A model generated the notes under the pieces. That model was not told the origin of the DNA. It saw nothing but the letters and a program-made list of their open reading frames with translations, and did not search any database. A stretch of DNA of 42,963 nucleotides from Nymphaea colorata. Lineage: Eukaryota; Streptophyta; Magnoliopsida; Nymphaeales; Nymphaeaceae. Below are positions 9,957-20,337 of this stretch, piece after piece. The translations under genes were made by a program, and so were the position numbers. The stretch is taken from positions 1 to 42,963 of the forward strand of contig NW_022205037.1 in the NCBI RefSeq assembly GCF_008831285.2, read 5' to 3'. Numbering within the stretch: the stretch's first letter is position 1; each line of letters opens with the position of its first letter.

Positions 9957-11732
9957 TCAAGCGGCCTTCTGTAGGATCTGCTAAAGCTTCTATGTGATAT
10001 ATTTTATGCCTCCGCTGGTATCACTGAAAGAGTTTATGTTTCGCTCGATAACATTTGTGGAATTGATCTCCAGCATGCGGATTCCATAGCCAGTCAATAT
10101 GATTCTTTTGATCACTTTTTTTCCTTGGGTCTGATTCATCACGTCTTAGCCTACTTCCTTTATGCTGTAGTGGCTGCCTCCTAACTAAAAGGCTATAGGA
10201 ACCCCTTGCAATATCATGATTGCATCAATTTGGAACACACAGAATGGAAAATTAAAATGGATACAATTGTCGCGATGAGGATATCGCTTGCTAAGATCCT
10301 AGAATGCTTTGCGAACAATATAAAGCCAAAAAGCTTCTGAAGGATTCTTCTCTATTCCAAATTCATTAACAAAGGCCAGCTATTGATTATTTCCCTATTA
10401 GCTAGCCTTTTTGCGCTACATGCAATTGAGATGTGATCTTCCGTGAATATTCACTATTTTGGATGTGATAGGATGCTGGGAGCAGCTAGAGTATGCGTCG
10501 TTTCGCTTTGAATTTTAGATAATCGCAAGATAGTGGCTGACGATATGAAGATACTTGTTACTCATGGGAAGGTCCGTAAGTATCTTGCAAGAGAGACGCT
10601 AAAGAAACTATACATCTCGAATGTTGCAAGCGGCCATGTTGAACAGCCAAATCGAATGATAACGAGAAACAACTTCCTTAGATATTTCCCCCTCGATAAA
10701 GGGCTTGATAATAGTCTTGAAAATAATTTAATTGTGGCGATAAACGCATGCCCAAATCGATAAAATCCTCCCAATAATCTTTCCTTTCATCTAACTTGAT
10801 AATTTTTAATCTTTCCATCTTCTTTCTATCTTTTTCTAAATTAAGCAATAAATCTTTTAGTCATACATTCCGATGATACTGAAATACCTCAGCACTTCCA
10901 CAAGAGCCTAAACTGATGCATCTTTGATCAAATCTTCAAAAGCTTACTTATTCTTACTGAAATGATCGACCATTTATGAGAAATTCATTACATAAGTTTT
11001 GCTAATTTTCTCAATTAAGTCGTTTATTCTCTATAAAGATTCCAGCTTGAAAGTTGCTGGTTCATCCGGTGAGGATTTGACAATAAATTCTATAAACTTC
11101 TTGATTAAACCCCTGAAATCAGCAATATCCACTATACTATTTTCCCTGTAGACAAACTTAGAAGGGGCAAAGGTAAAAGAGATGAAACCTTTTTTGATGT
11201 AATCATGTGTATATTTGATCAACTTTGCCTGATCTTTAGTGCTAAAGCTGGGAAATGCTTAAGCAATTATGGTAAAAAATTTGCTCCAAAGCCTCCATTC
11301 AATTATTTAAACATGTAAACTTATCTCCAACCAGATGAAGATGTTTTATTTATTCACGTTTGTGAAAACGTAACTGTGAAGAAGAGCATATTGTTACTTT
11401 AAACTTTTTAGTTCATGTCGATACTTCGAAAGCATTTCCTTCTAGGTCCCCAACTTATCCTCAATCCGTTGAAGGTTCGTCCGTCCGAAATTGATTTATT
11501 GTACCTTCTTAATCAATACACGATGCTAATTTACACTTTTGATAAAGGACTACAGAGGAGGTGATTGGGCCTGCTGCATGAGAGGAACAAATTTGCTATT
11601 GATATCCGAAAGGTTGATGCTGAGAAAGGTGTAATTAGAGTATGGGGTGCTGTGTGCCAGGAGGACTATCCTTGTTTTTGTCTATGTTGAAAATATGTAG
11701 GCAATTTGTTTGCGAAAATTGAAGGTGCGCAT
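9957..11732 (-). CDS. RAP-domain protein, probable organellar RNA factor
   Basis: 591 aa in a single exon starting at ATG 11732. The first ~25 residues are basic (MRTFNFRKQIAYIF...), compatible with a mitochondrial presequence. The middle is a long series of helices of the FASTK/octotricopeptide type (FIEFIVKSSPDEPATFKLES, ASVQALVEVLRYFSIIGMYD). The C-terminal ~110 residues match a RAP domain: IDAIMILQGVPIAFQLGGSHY, then GKKVIKRIILTGYGIRMLEIN and a terminal helix ITQKLQQILQK. RAP proteins act on mitochondrial or plastid RNA processing and translation, and the domain has an endonuclease-like fold. The usual acidic residue of the strand (xVDGPxH) is Leu-Gly-Gly-Ser-His here, so nuclease activity is uncertain. 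Confidence 0.82.
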
Positions 11733-11819
11733 CGCTATAATTAAATTTAGGTAGGCATAAGCCAATCAAATTACTTCTCTTTTTGATAAATTAACGAATA
11801 ATTTTGACATATGTTTGAA

Positions 11820-12275
11820 TCATAAGACTTCTTATTCTTCCACTTCCTCAAGCGGCCAACCTTTAACTATACATATATCTTCGAAGTTTTCTTCATTGTG
11901 CTTACATTTCGACATGAAAAGCTTTAGACCTTTAAAACTGATGTTAGAAACGAGACCGTTTTTGTCACATCTCCATCCTCGGTATTTCATTTAATTGCGG
12001 ATTAATTATCCAGCTTAAATCTATTACTACCTGATGATTAAATACTTGAAATCCTTCACCGTAGATACGTAAAACCCTTGCTTTCCCTTCATCTCTTCTA
12101 GACAGCGGTATGCCCCATCGGGAAGCACATAGGTTGAGTAGAAATGGATCTCCTCGTCGCCTTCGCATTTGAAGTTTTCGTTGCCGGACTCGTGCAAAAT
12201 GTGGTTTATACAGTGCTAAAGAGAATGAGAACTGCCTAAACAGAGCAAGGCAGTCCAAACCACCACAAGAATCAT
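11820..12275 (-). CDS. Small secreted cysteine protein
   Basis: 151 aa from ATG 12275, one exon. The first ~18 residues are a signal peptide (MILVVVWTALLCLGSSHS). The mature part has six cysteines (after the signal peptide: HC, KC, RC, RCD, KCK, DIC), enough for three disulfides, one Asn-Ile-Ser glycosylation site, and an acidic tail. A run of four Gln codons in the middle is written with TAG/TAA. No family is recognised; secreted effector, protease inhibitor or mucocyst content are open options. Other frames over the same bases are also open for up to 124 codons, but lack the signal peptide and start. Confidence 0.75.
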
Positions 12276-12421
12276 TTGAATTAATATACTGATATAATAA
12301 CATATCTAATGATTGACCCACCATCACCAGCCCATACAATAGATAGAAATGGATGCTAATCTATGAATATTTGTATAGGCATTGCCTTTTTATCATGAAT
12401 TAATCAGATTGACTCATAGCG

Positions 12422-13168
12422 ATGTAGCCAAGCAAGACGAAGACAATCTTCAAGCGTTGCAGCCTGAAGGAGATGAGGGAGCTAGTTAAGAGAAAAATAA
12501 AGTCGAATCACCCATCTTAGGCTAGGAAAGTTAAGAAATGCGATCTTTTGCAAGTCCTTGAGGCGGGATCTATGGATTGCTAAATTTGCTACTGTCCTCT
12601 GGTCCAGCCAGTCACTTTGAGCTGTGGTCACACCTGTTGTCTTTAATGCCTTTAGGAAGGATCACTGAACACAGGTAGGTGCAGTTTCTGCAAGTAATAG
12701 ATAGCTATCAAGGAAATTTTGATCAATAAGTCCATCTAGCGTTTCGTAAGGCGCTCACTTAGTCTTCTAGGTCGTAACCATAGGAAAAACTATCGTCATC
12801 AACAGCACAAGATAGCTCTCAGGTAGAAGGTGAGAACAGTCAACCTTGATCGGTTATCAGTCGGCGATGATATTGATTATCGCGACTCTATTCGTATGGT
12901 ATGGTATAAGGGTAGTGTGATGGAGATAGAGGAAAGCAAGAATCAAAAATTAATCTACGTATAATATTCTTCAAGGCATCAGGACGCAAGTGGCTTCAAT
13001 ATATTTTAATCCCAATCAAAAAGCTTAGCTCCAGCCGGTTTCTTCAGTAGTAGAAGTACATACAATCGACGCAAACCGATGCCAGCGAGGTTCATGAGTA
13101 GATTTCCTGACCGGGTCAAGCTCTCCCCGAACAGTAACCATGTGATTCCTTTGCTTACAGCTCCATGA
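12422..13168 (+). CDS. RING finger plus Tudor-knot-like protein (probable E3 ligase)
   Basis: 248 aa, one exon; the second codon is TAG (Gln). A textbook C3HC4 RING finger: Cys53, Cys56, Cys68, His70, Cys73, Cys76, Cys87, Cys90 with LSCGHTCCLQCLQ in the centre. Two of the glutamines inside the finger are TAA/TAG. RINGs of this kind recruit ubiquitin-loaded E2 enzymes. After a basic linker, residues ~150-215 read like a Tudor-knot/chromo-barrel module: VGDDIDYRD, IRMVWYKGSVMEIEE, KLIYVQYSSRHQ and KSLAPAGFF, which in other proteins bind methylated lysines. The combination suggests ubiquitination guided by chromatin or methyl marks; the second domain is less certain than the RING. Confidence 0.9.
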
Positions 13169-13291
13169 TATTTTCTTAGACTTACTTTATGATTAACCTC
13201 CCCTTCAACCAATTAACACTATAATAAATTTAATTTGATTCGCCAGAAATTGGGTAATATCTATAAGGAATAAGTAAAATAGAATAGGCAA

Positions 13292-14172
13292 TCAGCACTT
13301 CTTGGCCTTTATTTGGATGTCGGTCAATAAAAGGGGCTCTATAAGTCTACTGTCCACTACTTTTTCCACTGAAGAGGCATTATTCGAAAATTGAAGAATC
13401 GAAGGCTTTGTATAAATTACGAAGCTCAATTTTCCCTCGGGATAGTGCCTACTGATGTCACGGGGGTAAACCTTAAGGAAGGATCCCTCTCCATGGTACA
13501 TCTCCACCTCCGTTTTTCCTTTCATAAAGTTTTCTCCCGCCCTATTTTCGGCAATCCACTCGCCGTTGGCGTCGCAAACACCCAAACACAGGTGGATGAT
13601 ATTGGCTGAATAACAAAATCCTTACAATTTAGCACCTTCTGGCCGTGGCGGTCCACCAAACCTAACGGAATGTTGATGTTCCTTTCCTTGAAGATGGTCG
13701 ATGGGATTTAGCCCTGTAGCTCAAGGTGATACTCATAGTCTTTGGCTCCGAATAGCTTGTTGAGAAGGGGATGACTTGGAGCGGATTGTTGATCTGATGC
13801 ATTTTCCGAATTTTGGAGATCTTGAGTTTTTGACTCGCTGTGTTGGCAGGCGCTATGGTCAGGTAGGTCTTGAAGTTCCAGCTGGGATTAGAGAAGATGC
13901 TGCTCATTCTGGCTCAGTTTCTAATTTTGAAAATGATGTACTTGATGGAGAGTTGCCAGGCTGGCACTGTTGGCATGAATGAAGCCCATGAGCTCGCTGA
14001 GCATTTGCTCCTGGCGGGAGAGGAGGGGAGGTTTGGAGAGGAAGGGCGTCAGGAGTGGCGAGTTGCAAAAAGAGAAATTCTTGGGTGTTTCTTGGCAGGA
14101 GCTATCTTCAGTGGAGCTGTCCCGATCGTAGGTGATTTCGTCAAGAGGCTTGAGTGTCTTAAGGAAGCACAT
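13292..14172 (-). CDS. Unknown protein with C-terminal beta-sandwich-like domain
   Basis: 286 aa after removal of one 20-nt intron (13606-13625), which joins two frames at QKVLN|SNIIHL. Residues ~1-130 are low complexity, rich in Ser, Gln and Leu. The C-terminal ~150 residues look like one beta-sandwich domain: YEYHLELQGQIPSTIF, then IPLGLVDRHG, an acidic turn, GEGSFLKVYPRDISRHY and GKLSFVIYTKPS. The series of strands ending in an S-x-x-Y/F-x-x-G-K-F/L-x-x-V block recalls CBP60/Rel-type transcription factor cores, but this is only a resemblance of pattern. A similar layout occurs in the 702-aa gene at 25128. Confidence 0.75.
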
Positions 14173-14369
14173 GACTTTACAACGCAATCAATTAATTATT
14201 ATCAAACCATCGCGGATAAACATTAATTCGGAAAAAATGCAATAATATCCTCTAAAATAATGAATTATTTATATAAAACGTTAATCTCCCCGTTCCCTCC
14301 CCATCTACGCATTTTTGCTTAATTTTCCACTCTTCAGCTTTCGATGACTGATTTGACTTATTTAAAATC

Positions 14370-14819
14370 ATGCCCAAGAAGATGCCAGGACAAAAGAAAG
14401 GGGACTTGATGGTGTTGGCTATTCGAAGGGGACACCGTTCGGCCTATTCTTGTTGTATTTTATCCTCCATATACCGTAAGTCAAAGAAGCGTTATTTGTG
14501 TTGGGGAGTTTATTCAAAAACGAAGTTGGAAATGGAACGAAGCGAAAACTTCAATACAGAAAGTTAATTTAGCTATACTCGAAAATTACTTAGCCTATCG
14601 TTACGCCTTCAGAACCTTCTGCTCAAAATAGACAACTTTAGTAGGTAAAGCTTTCGTAATCACGCCTCAATGCAAATGGGAACTTTTGTGGATAGTAGCT
14701 GCAAAATGAGTAAACGAAGAACATAAGGAAACAATTATGGATGCTAAAAGGACAATACCCTCATCTAAAGCCAAAAAATGATTTTATATTCGATTTATAA
14801 CTGTGCTATGCTACTTTGA
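14370..14819 (+). CDS. Hypothetical basic ORF, 149 aa
   Basis: Open from ATG 14370 to TGA 14819. The first ~65 residues are strongly basic with several Cys (MPKKMPGQKKGDLMV...), the remainder is Ser/Leu/Arg-rich. No motif is recognised, and its last 160 bp overlap the convergent ORF at 14660-15118, so at least one of the two ends early or is not real. An open frame of this length is expected by chance under a one-stop code. Confidence 0.33.
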
Positions 14820-15118
14820 TATGACCTGCCTCTTTAATAGACTCCGCTTATACTCAGAAATCTATTTTAAAACGGTAAACTCTAATCATTATCTGCCCAC
14901 AAGGGCTTTTCGTACCCGCAGTCACAGCAATGAAAAATAGGGCCTTGAACCTGCTTTCCCAATATTTTGGGCATGCACTCCAGACATAAAATTGAAAGAA
15001 AACGATCAAACTCAAAAAGATAACTGATCAGATTTTTCTGTAAATCAAGAAAGAGCTTAGACCTTAAATTTACATTTTGTTTTCGATTTTGATAAGTTTG
15101 CTTTTTTGAGTGATTCAT
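14660..15118 (-). CDS. Possible small zinc-ribbon protein
   Basis: Open from ATG 15118 to TGA 14660, 152 aa. The best part is residues ~30-75: a helix LISYLFEFDRFLSIL, then CLECMPK and FHCCDCGYEKPLW. The two Cys-x2-Cys knuckles about 20 residues apart look like a treble-clef or ribbon zinc site. The N-terminus is basic (KKQTYQNRKQNVNLRSK). The last ~70 codons are AT-rich and less convincing and overlap the plus-strand ORF; a missed intron or earlier stop is possible. Confidence 0.42.
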
Positions 15119-15404
15119 ATTCTAAACCCCGACCAGCAGCGTAGAAATCAAACCCTCATGAGGCAAGATTTGATTGGCCAACGAAAAAAATGATGTTTGG
15201 GGCAATATTAACGAATGATTAAGTTGGTGGTCGTTATATTGCATCTTTATAATAGGCTGATTATGGTATGAAGGAATGAGAAATAAGCGAGTGATGCATT
15301 ATAATAAATATGATGAATAGAAGATAAAAGCGATTGAAAATTATTGAATACTTCCTTAGGGTAGGACAAGCACAATAGTAAGTGCAAACAATCCAAAATT
15401 AACT
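15119..15404. other. Intergenic / unresolved 5' exon
   Basis: AT-rich region upstream of the EF-hand-like gene and of the divergent zinc-ribbon ORF. The first exon of the former must lie here, since its main frame has no ATG. Candidates are the ATGs around 15311-15314, whose frame is open through 15400, but I found no splice pair that joins it cleanly in 16-22 nt. Confidence 0.4.
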
Positions 15405-16758
15405 TATCAGCCACCTACGTTTCAACCCTGCTATCCTTTTTAAAAAGTACTTGCCAAATTAGGTAGGATTGCAGCCAACGGCCACCTTCTTCCAGTTGAA
15501 CAGCTTCGCCATTACATCGAGAAGTACACCGCCATCAATGATCGAGAAGTCATCCGAATCTATATGGACAAACATCACTTCAGCCGATCTATTCAACTCA
15601 ACGAGTAAAGTTTGCCTCATTTAGATTCTCAGCAAGCCTTCTACCGTATACTCCCAATGTTCTAAGAGAGGTTACCGATAAGATCGAAAAGCAAATGGAA
15701 ACGAAACACCTGGATCGCATCATCGAAGGACTCTACCAAAAGCTTCTGGAGGCCGAACTTAAGAATATTTATGAAATCAGTCTTTTCCAAAAATAACTGG
15801 CTTTTAGCTGGAAAGAGCTTAAATCGTTCATCCAAAAGGATCTGAATGAAAAATCCCGTAAGGTAGACACCTAGGAATAGACTTGCAGTCTTTTAGGCAT
15901 TCGTAAATGGCTTGAGATGTGGATATAGATAGAATAGTATAAGATTTTGAACATGATGAGATGGTTTGGTGGAGCTTAATAAACACACCTCCAGCACTAC
16001 TACAGCTCCAATCACATTCAACCAAAGTGTACCTGCAGCAGCTTTAACAGTAGACACCTATCTTCTCTGTCAAAAAAGCCGCTATCTACTTCCAGAGACA
16101 AGCAACAGCTAAAGAAAGTCAAATCAGAGTCTTATTTGCCTTCGGATAGCAACTAACTTCTCAAACAGTTTCTCAAATATGTGGAAACTATTGTTAAATG
16201 CGAACGCAGGTTAGATCTTTTGAGAGAATAGCTTCGTCCTCACAAGCGAGAAGTAGAGTTAGTGCTTCATGAGATCGCAAGCAAAAAAGCAACTTCACAC
16301 GATTGGGAAAGATTATTGGACAAATTGAAAAAGTGTTAAAGATTAAACCTGATATGACATACAAGCTGTTAGGATAGCTAGAGCATTCAAAAGTGGATAA
16401 CAATTTCCTCTTTTCGCTCTTTGCAGCTCCATCCAAAAAGACAGCCAAGGCACACAAGTTATCCCACGACCAGATGATCACATAGATATACGAAGTCCTC
16501 TACACCTTCTGTCTCAGCAAGGCCACTCTTAAATCGATAGCCCGTGACATTAGATAGGGTACTGATATTATCTTCCGCTAGCTGGACTAACACAACCGTA
16601 GATGTTTGGACAAGTCTGACCTGAAGTTGATTCTAAGTTAATCAAACATCAAGTGCAAGTAAGATGATATCAACATTTTGATGAACCACTTGGGTAATGG
16701 ATAAGAAATTAGTTACTAAACATTCAGAGAAGTCTTTTAAATTCAAAGCCGCAGTTGA
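15405..16758 (+). CDS. Large helical protein with degenerate EF-hand pair (5' end unresolved)
   Basis: From 15405 to TGA 16758 the frame gives ~437 aa after two 20-nt introns (15605-15624; 16262-16281). The start codon is not found in this frame, so a first exon is missing. The protein is mostly helical (LREVTDKIEKQMETKHLDRI, LLKQFLKYVETIVKCERRL) with a basic Ser/Cys-rich linker in the middle, where the reading is less sure. The last ~75 residues look like two EF-hands: DIIFRQLDQHNRRCLDKSDL and INILMNHLGNGQEISYQTF, both with poor calcium loops. That suggests a structural or weakly calcium-binding protein, perhaps of cilia or cortex. Next gene follows 57 bp downstream on the same strand. Confidence 0.65.
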
Positions 16759-16815
16759 TATGCATTTCCATTTACTTATTTGAAATAATATAATTCTAAA
16801 ATATAATATTGACTC

Positions 16816-18195
16816 ATGCGCAAGAAGCTTTAGTAATTCCATCGGAAGATAAGGGAAGACGACATCAAAGCATATAAAGAAAACGTTAGAGATAACCTCA
16901 TCGAAGCTTTCATTCGAGACGAGAAGATTTAAGATCTGAACAAGCAACTAAAATCCTGTATCGAAGCACAGGACACAGAGAGGTACTTTGAAAAGTTTAT
17001 GTCAACCGAACGCCATATTCTCAAAGGCATTGAAAAGCCACTTATCTTCAGCAGCTACAGGCTCTTTGCTGACAAGCTCGAAAAATTCAAATACGTCCAA
17101 GTACTAAGGGAGCTCATCGAAACTCACGCATCTTCACTTTTAGCAGAAGAATCCCTATCAAATGAAAACGCATCGGTGTTTTGTGAGATGCATAGACTGG
17201 CAAACTAACTCATAGGGAAGCCCAACCATTCTGACAGCAATGTGCGCCAAATGCAGTTAGAAAACTACTTTGCCATGCTATCCTGCTTCTATTCCCCCAA
17301 ATATCACAAAAGCATCAAAAACCTTATGGAGAAACAGGGAGAACAGTTCGTAACCAAGTTTTTAGTCCCATGGGCAAGTATTGCAGACAAGAATCCGAGT
17401 TACTTAAGATTGCTAACTAATGCCTTATCAAATTCTTAGCTTACCAGGTACTGGAACCAAGCAACCATAGACGAAGTCTTAATCTTACGATTGAGCTGTA
17501 ACTTGTAGAATGAAGATGATAAAGCGATGTACTCATCTCTCATAGCTCTAAACAGTGCCCTGAAGCATATATAAACCCTATCGGAAGAATGCCTGCAGGA
17601 GCTTATGCCTCGATACTTACATGTGATCTATGTTATGTGCCCCCAAATGATGGGACATTGTAATTTCAGATCTGTAGACTTCAAAAAGGATCATATGTTG
17701 GAAAGCATATGCATTTTGGAGAAGTTAATTAGAATGGTATGGGAAATGAGGTACAAGAGAGTCGGTCTTTGCCGCCTAATGAACAAATATTCCACATTCT
17801 AGCTCTTTTCACTAATCAATCAGATGGAATACTTTCCGAATCGTTGCCTTCTCTACGGACTGCTCGAATTCACCATCTGCATCGCAATGGAACTGGAGGA
17901 AGATGATGAAGCCATGTGTTTAATTGGGAACGATCTAAAAGGAACGCTGGTCCTAGGGCTTGGTAATAAGTTCAGTAATCACATAACAATCAACGCACTG
18001 CATTCAATCCAAAGGCTAGTAAGATACGAGTCGTCCGCCTACAGTCAAATAGCAATCGTCCAAGGCTTCAGTCGAGCAGGAATACAGCCGATTCTCTAGT
18101 ACCTGCAATTCAACAAAAACCAGTAAGTAGCCTCCATATCCCTTTCACTACTTGAAGGCTAGTTTAGCTAGCAAGCATTAGAGGCCCTGGAATGA
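16816..18195 (+). CDS. Divergent importin-alpha-like armadillo protein
   Basis: 459 aa, single exon. The first ~45 residues resemble an importin-beta-binding domain: a basic start (MRKKLQQFHRKIREDDIKAY) followed by an amphipathic charged helix ending in RDEKIQDLNKQ. The rest is all-alpha and cuts into about eight helical repeats of ~40 residues. The last repeat (GIQPILQYLQFNKNQQVASI, then a helix with LLEGQF) has the layout of the importin-alpha C-terminus, where a glycine-led helix is followed by N-x-x-V and a Leu-rich helix. The classical W-x-x-x-N array of the cargo groove is not visible: isolated Trp residues occur, without the regular spacing. It may be a specialised or degenerate transport adaptor. 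Assignment is inference. Confidence 0.6.
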
Positions 18196-18274
18196 GAAAA
18201 CTTAAATGATAATGTCCTAAGATGGCGGTAGCCTTTATGAGTACCAAAATAATAAATTAATCAGATAATGTAGT

Positions 18275-19501
18275 TCAGGATGAGCTTTGAGCCATCCAAA
18301 GCATGTCCGCTGCGATTTCCGGATCGATGTCTAAGTTGTCAGTCTCCAGGTAAGAACTGGCCTGTCTCATACCCTCCTTTCTTCGTAAGTTTTGCTCAGA
18401 AATGTCAATGGCACTGTATATTTTGCTCTTTAAAAAGATGTCTTCTTCTGTGGAGTAGGAGAAGTTCTTTGGACTGTCTGGAGATGCGCTCTGGAAGCTT
18501 ATTGGTGGTGGAGGTAGCTTTTGCGCCGGGTTCGACTGGATGAATGAGAACCTTTTCCTTGGGTGGTTATCGTTGGGATTGAGCTCGTGGGAGCGACGAT
18601 ATGGCGTATTGAAGCTACTATAAGGGCTTTGATAATTGGGTGATTGGGCATTAGTTTCCTATACGTTTTTTTGATGAGAATTTTGTGAATATCCGTTGCT
18701 TGAAAACACGTAGCTGCTGTTTGGATTGCCTCGGCTTCTACTCTTCCTACTGCTTGAGCATAGGTTTCTGATGCTAGCCAGGTATCTAGGAATTATCATG
18801 CCGGCTTCTTTTATGTATAGTTCTAAGACCCCCAAAAGATTGTGAAGGGGCTGCTTGATTCTTCTGCGCTGCATGAAATAAGTGATGGTCGGCTTTCCTT
18901 CGAAATCTATCAATTTTTCTACAATGTTCAGTAGTTTAGAGAAGAACGATGAATAAGGCTGAACTGGATGCGTGTTAGGGTGTTCAGGAGTGGCTTTAGA
19001 AAGATTCCTATTCGCCCACACTCTCACAAAGCCTTACCTACTAAAGCAGATCAAATCAGACTAAATCTCAAAGTAGCCAAACTGCTCAAAAAGCCTTTCG
19101 AATCCTTGAATGGTCGCATAAAGGATGTAAAGCCCCTCTTCAAGGGAAATATCCTGAATCTCGTAGAGACGAACAGGCGTGCGTTCGAAGAAAATTGAAG
19201 CATACTGAAAAGAGCTGCATAGGGCGTTGCCGCGCAGATGTTGAACGTACTTGGGAGCGATGAGGTAGTTGCTCGAGCTGCGCCAGTTGAGGTGGGCGCA
19301 GTATGCCTGGTAATCTGAATCTGTGGTGAAGGTGAGGTCGTATTGCTCGACCTCCATGTTGCGGTTAAGCCGATTTTGCAGTACTTTGAAGTTGCTGCCG
19401 TAATAGGGGTCTTTGAGGCGGGTGTAGCAGGAGACTGGGGCGCTTTCCCACTCCTACTCTCTGAAATTGCGAGTTGGCAACACCGATTAGCTTCCGCCCA
19501 T
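18275..19501 (-). CDS. Unknown protein, possible N-myristoylated pseudokinase
   Basis: 408 aa from ATG 19501, one exon with several TAG/TAA glutamines. The N-terminus MGGSQSV fits an N-myristoylation signal. Residues ~60-210 vaguely follow the order of a protein-kinase C-lobe: ISLEEGLYILYATIQGFERL resembles the helix before the catalytic loop, then FGYFEIQSDLICFSRQGFVR stands where HRD-x-K-x-x-N and DFG would be, but no catalytic residues are present. Residues ~245-410 are Ser/Asn/Pro-rich and disordered, with a PPPP stretch and a basic patch SSSRKSRSRG. A family of such myristoylated kinase-like proteins exists in ciliates, but my match is by pattern only. Confidence 0.62.
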
Positions 19502-20337
19502 ATTAGAAATAATTATAAACGAAACTTCTTTGATCTGGCAGATAATAGCTTACGCCGTACTGCCGGGTCTGCTTAACCGTCATGCCTGTCAAATGGTGTG
19601 AGAACTGTTCTTTTACATATTTAATGATTCAAAAACATTAAATTATTTAATTACGTAGGAGGCAATTTAAAATACTACTATTTATATTCTAATGATGGAA
19701 AAATGGGCCATTTGGTTAAGCAGTATAACTCATCAATAAATGATAATGCTTGACCGGAAAGATTATTTTTAGGAATGATAGCTTATCTATAATGTTTCAA
19801 AATGCATAACCATCCTTCAACTTCACAGTTCTTTTGCAATAGGATAAGCTGCTTGGTCTTTAGATTGCAATTAAGCTTTCAACTTATCCCTTGACTGTTG
19901 ATTCGTCAGCGATATGAAGTTGCTGGCAAGTATTAGCCATATGCTTCCTTGTCAATTGTAACAAAAACCCAGGAGTTCCTCTTCTTTATCATACAGGCTT
20001 TTTAATGTATTGCCTAGCCATGGTTTTTTACTATTGATGAAGAATCATTTGTAAATTACAGCAACTATACTAGTATCCCAAAAATATTGTATAGCAAAAC
20101 GTTATCATTCATCATTTTATCAAAATTTAGGCCTTATCAAGAAAGAATAGTTATGTTTCTTGGTCCATCTGTACTTCTGTACAAAGACTATCTATTTCAG
20201 ACGTTTATATCCTCTAAAATGACTAAATCCATAATAAAAATAGTGACGAAGTTGGAAGAATCGATTATTCATAAAGCAGAAGCTGCTATTTATCAATATC
20301 TTTGCGGTCCGATTATTAATCTATTATTATTGGAAAA
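19502..20337. other. Longest gene-poor gap (836 bp)
   Basis: No convincing gene. A plus-strand frame without any TGA runs from 19895 to 20341 (149 codons) and reads surprisingly well (SKFRPYQERIVMFLGPSVLL), but it has no ATG in its first half. Its TGA also overlaps the ATG of the carboxypeptidase gene (ATGA at 20338-20341). Another short frame (41 codons) begins at ATG 19794. This could be a decayed gene, an exon set with missed introns, or chance. The promoter of carboxypeptidase Q must lie in the last part. Confidence 0.45.

Noticed and set aside
11448-11454. CCCCAAC, and GGTTGGGG near 22580, as possible telomerase RNA template or interstitial telomere.
   Set aside because: Both are single short matches within or next to coding sequence, with no surrounding RNA structure or further repeats.
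11965-12339. 124-codon minus-strand frame starting MYGLVMVGQ.
   Set aside because: Shadow of the secreted cysteine protein, whose frame has an ATG, signal peptide, six Cys and a TGA end.
13006-13212. Minus-strand frame of 68 codons (MVEGEVNHKV...).
   Set aside because: It overlaps the 3' part of the RING gene, where the plus strand continues the Tudor-knot-like pattern to TGA 13168.
19700-19760. A tRNA-like stretch (GGTTAAGC with a nearby pairing arm).
   Set aside because: No T arm (GGTTCRA) or acceptor stem can be formed. No tRNA was found elsewhere in the window.
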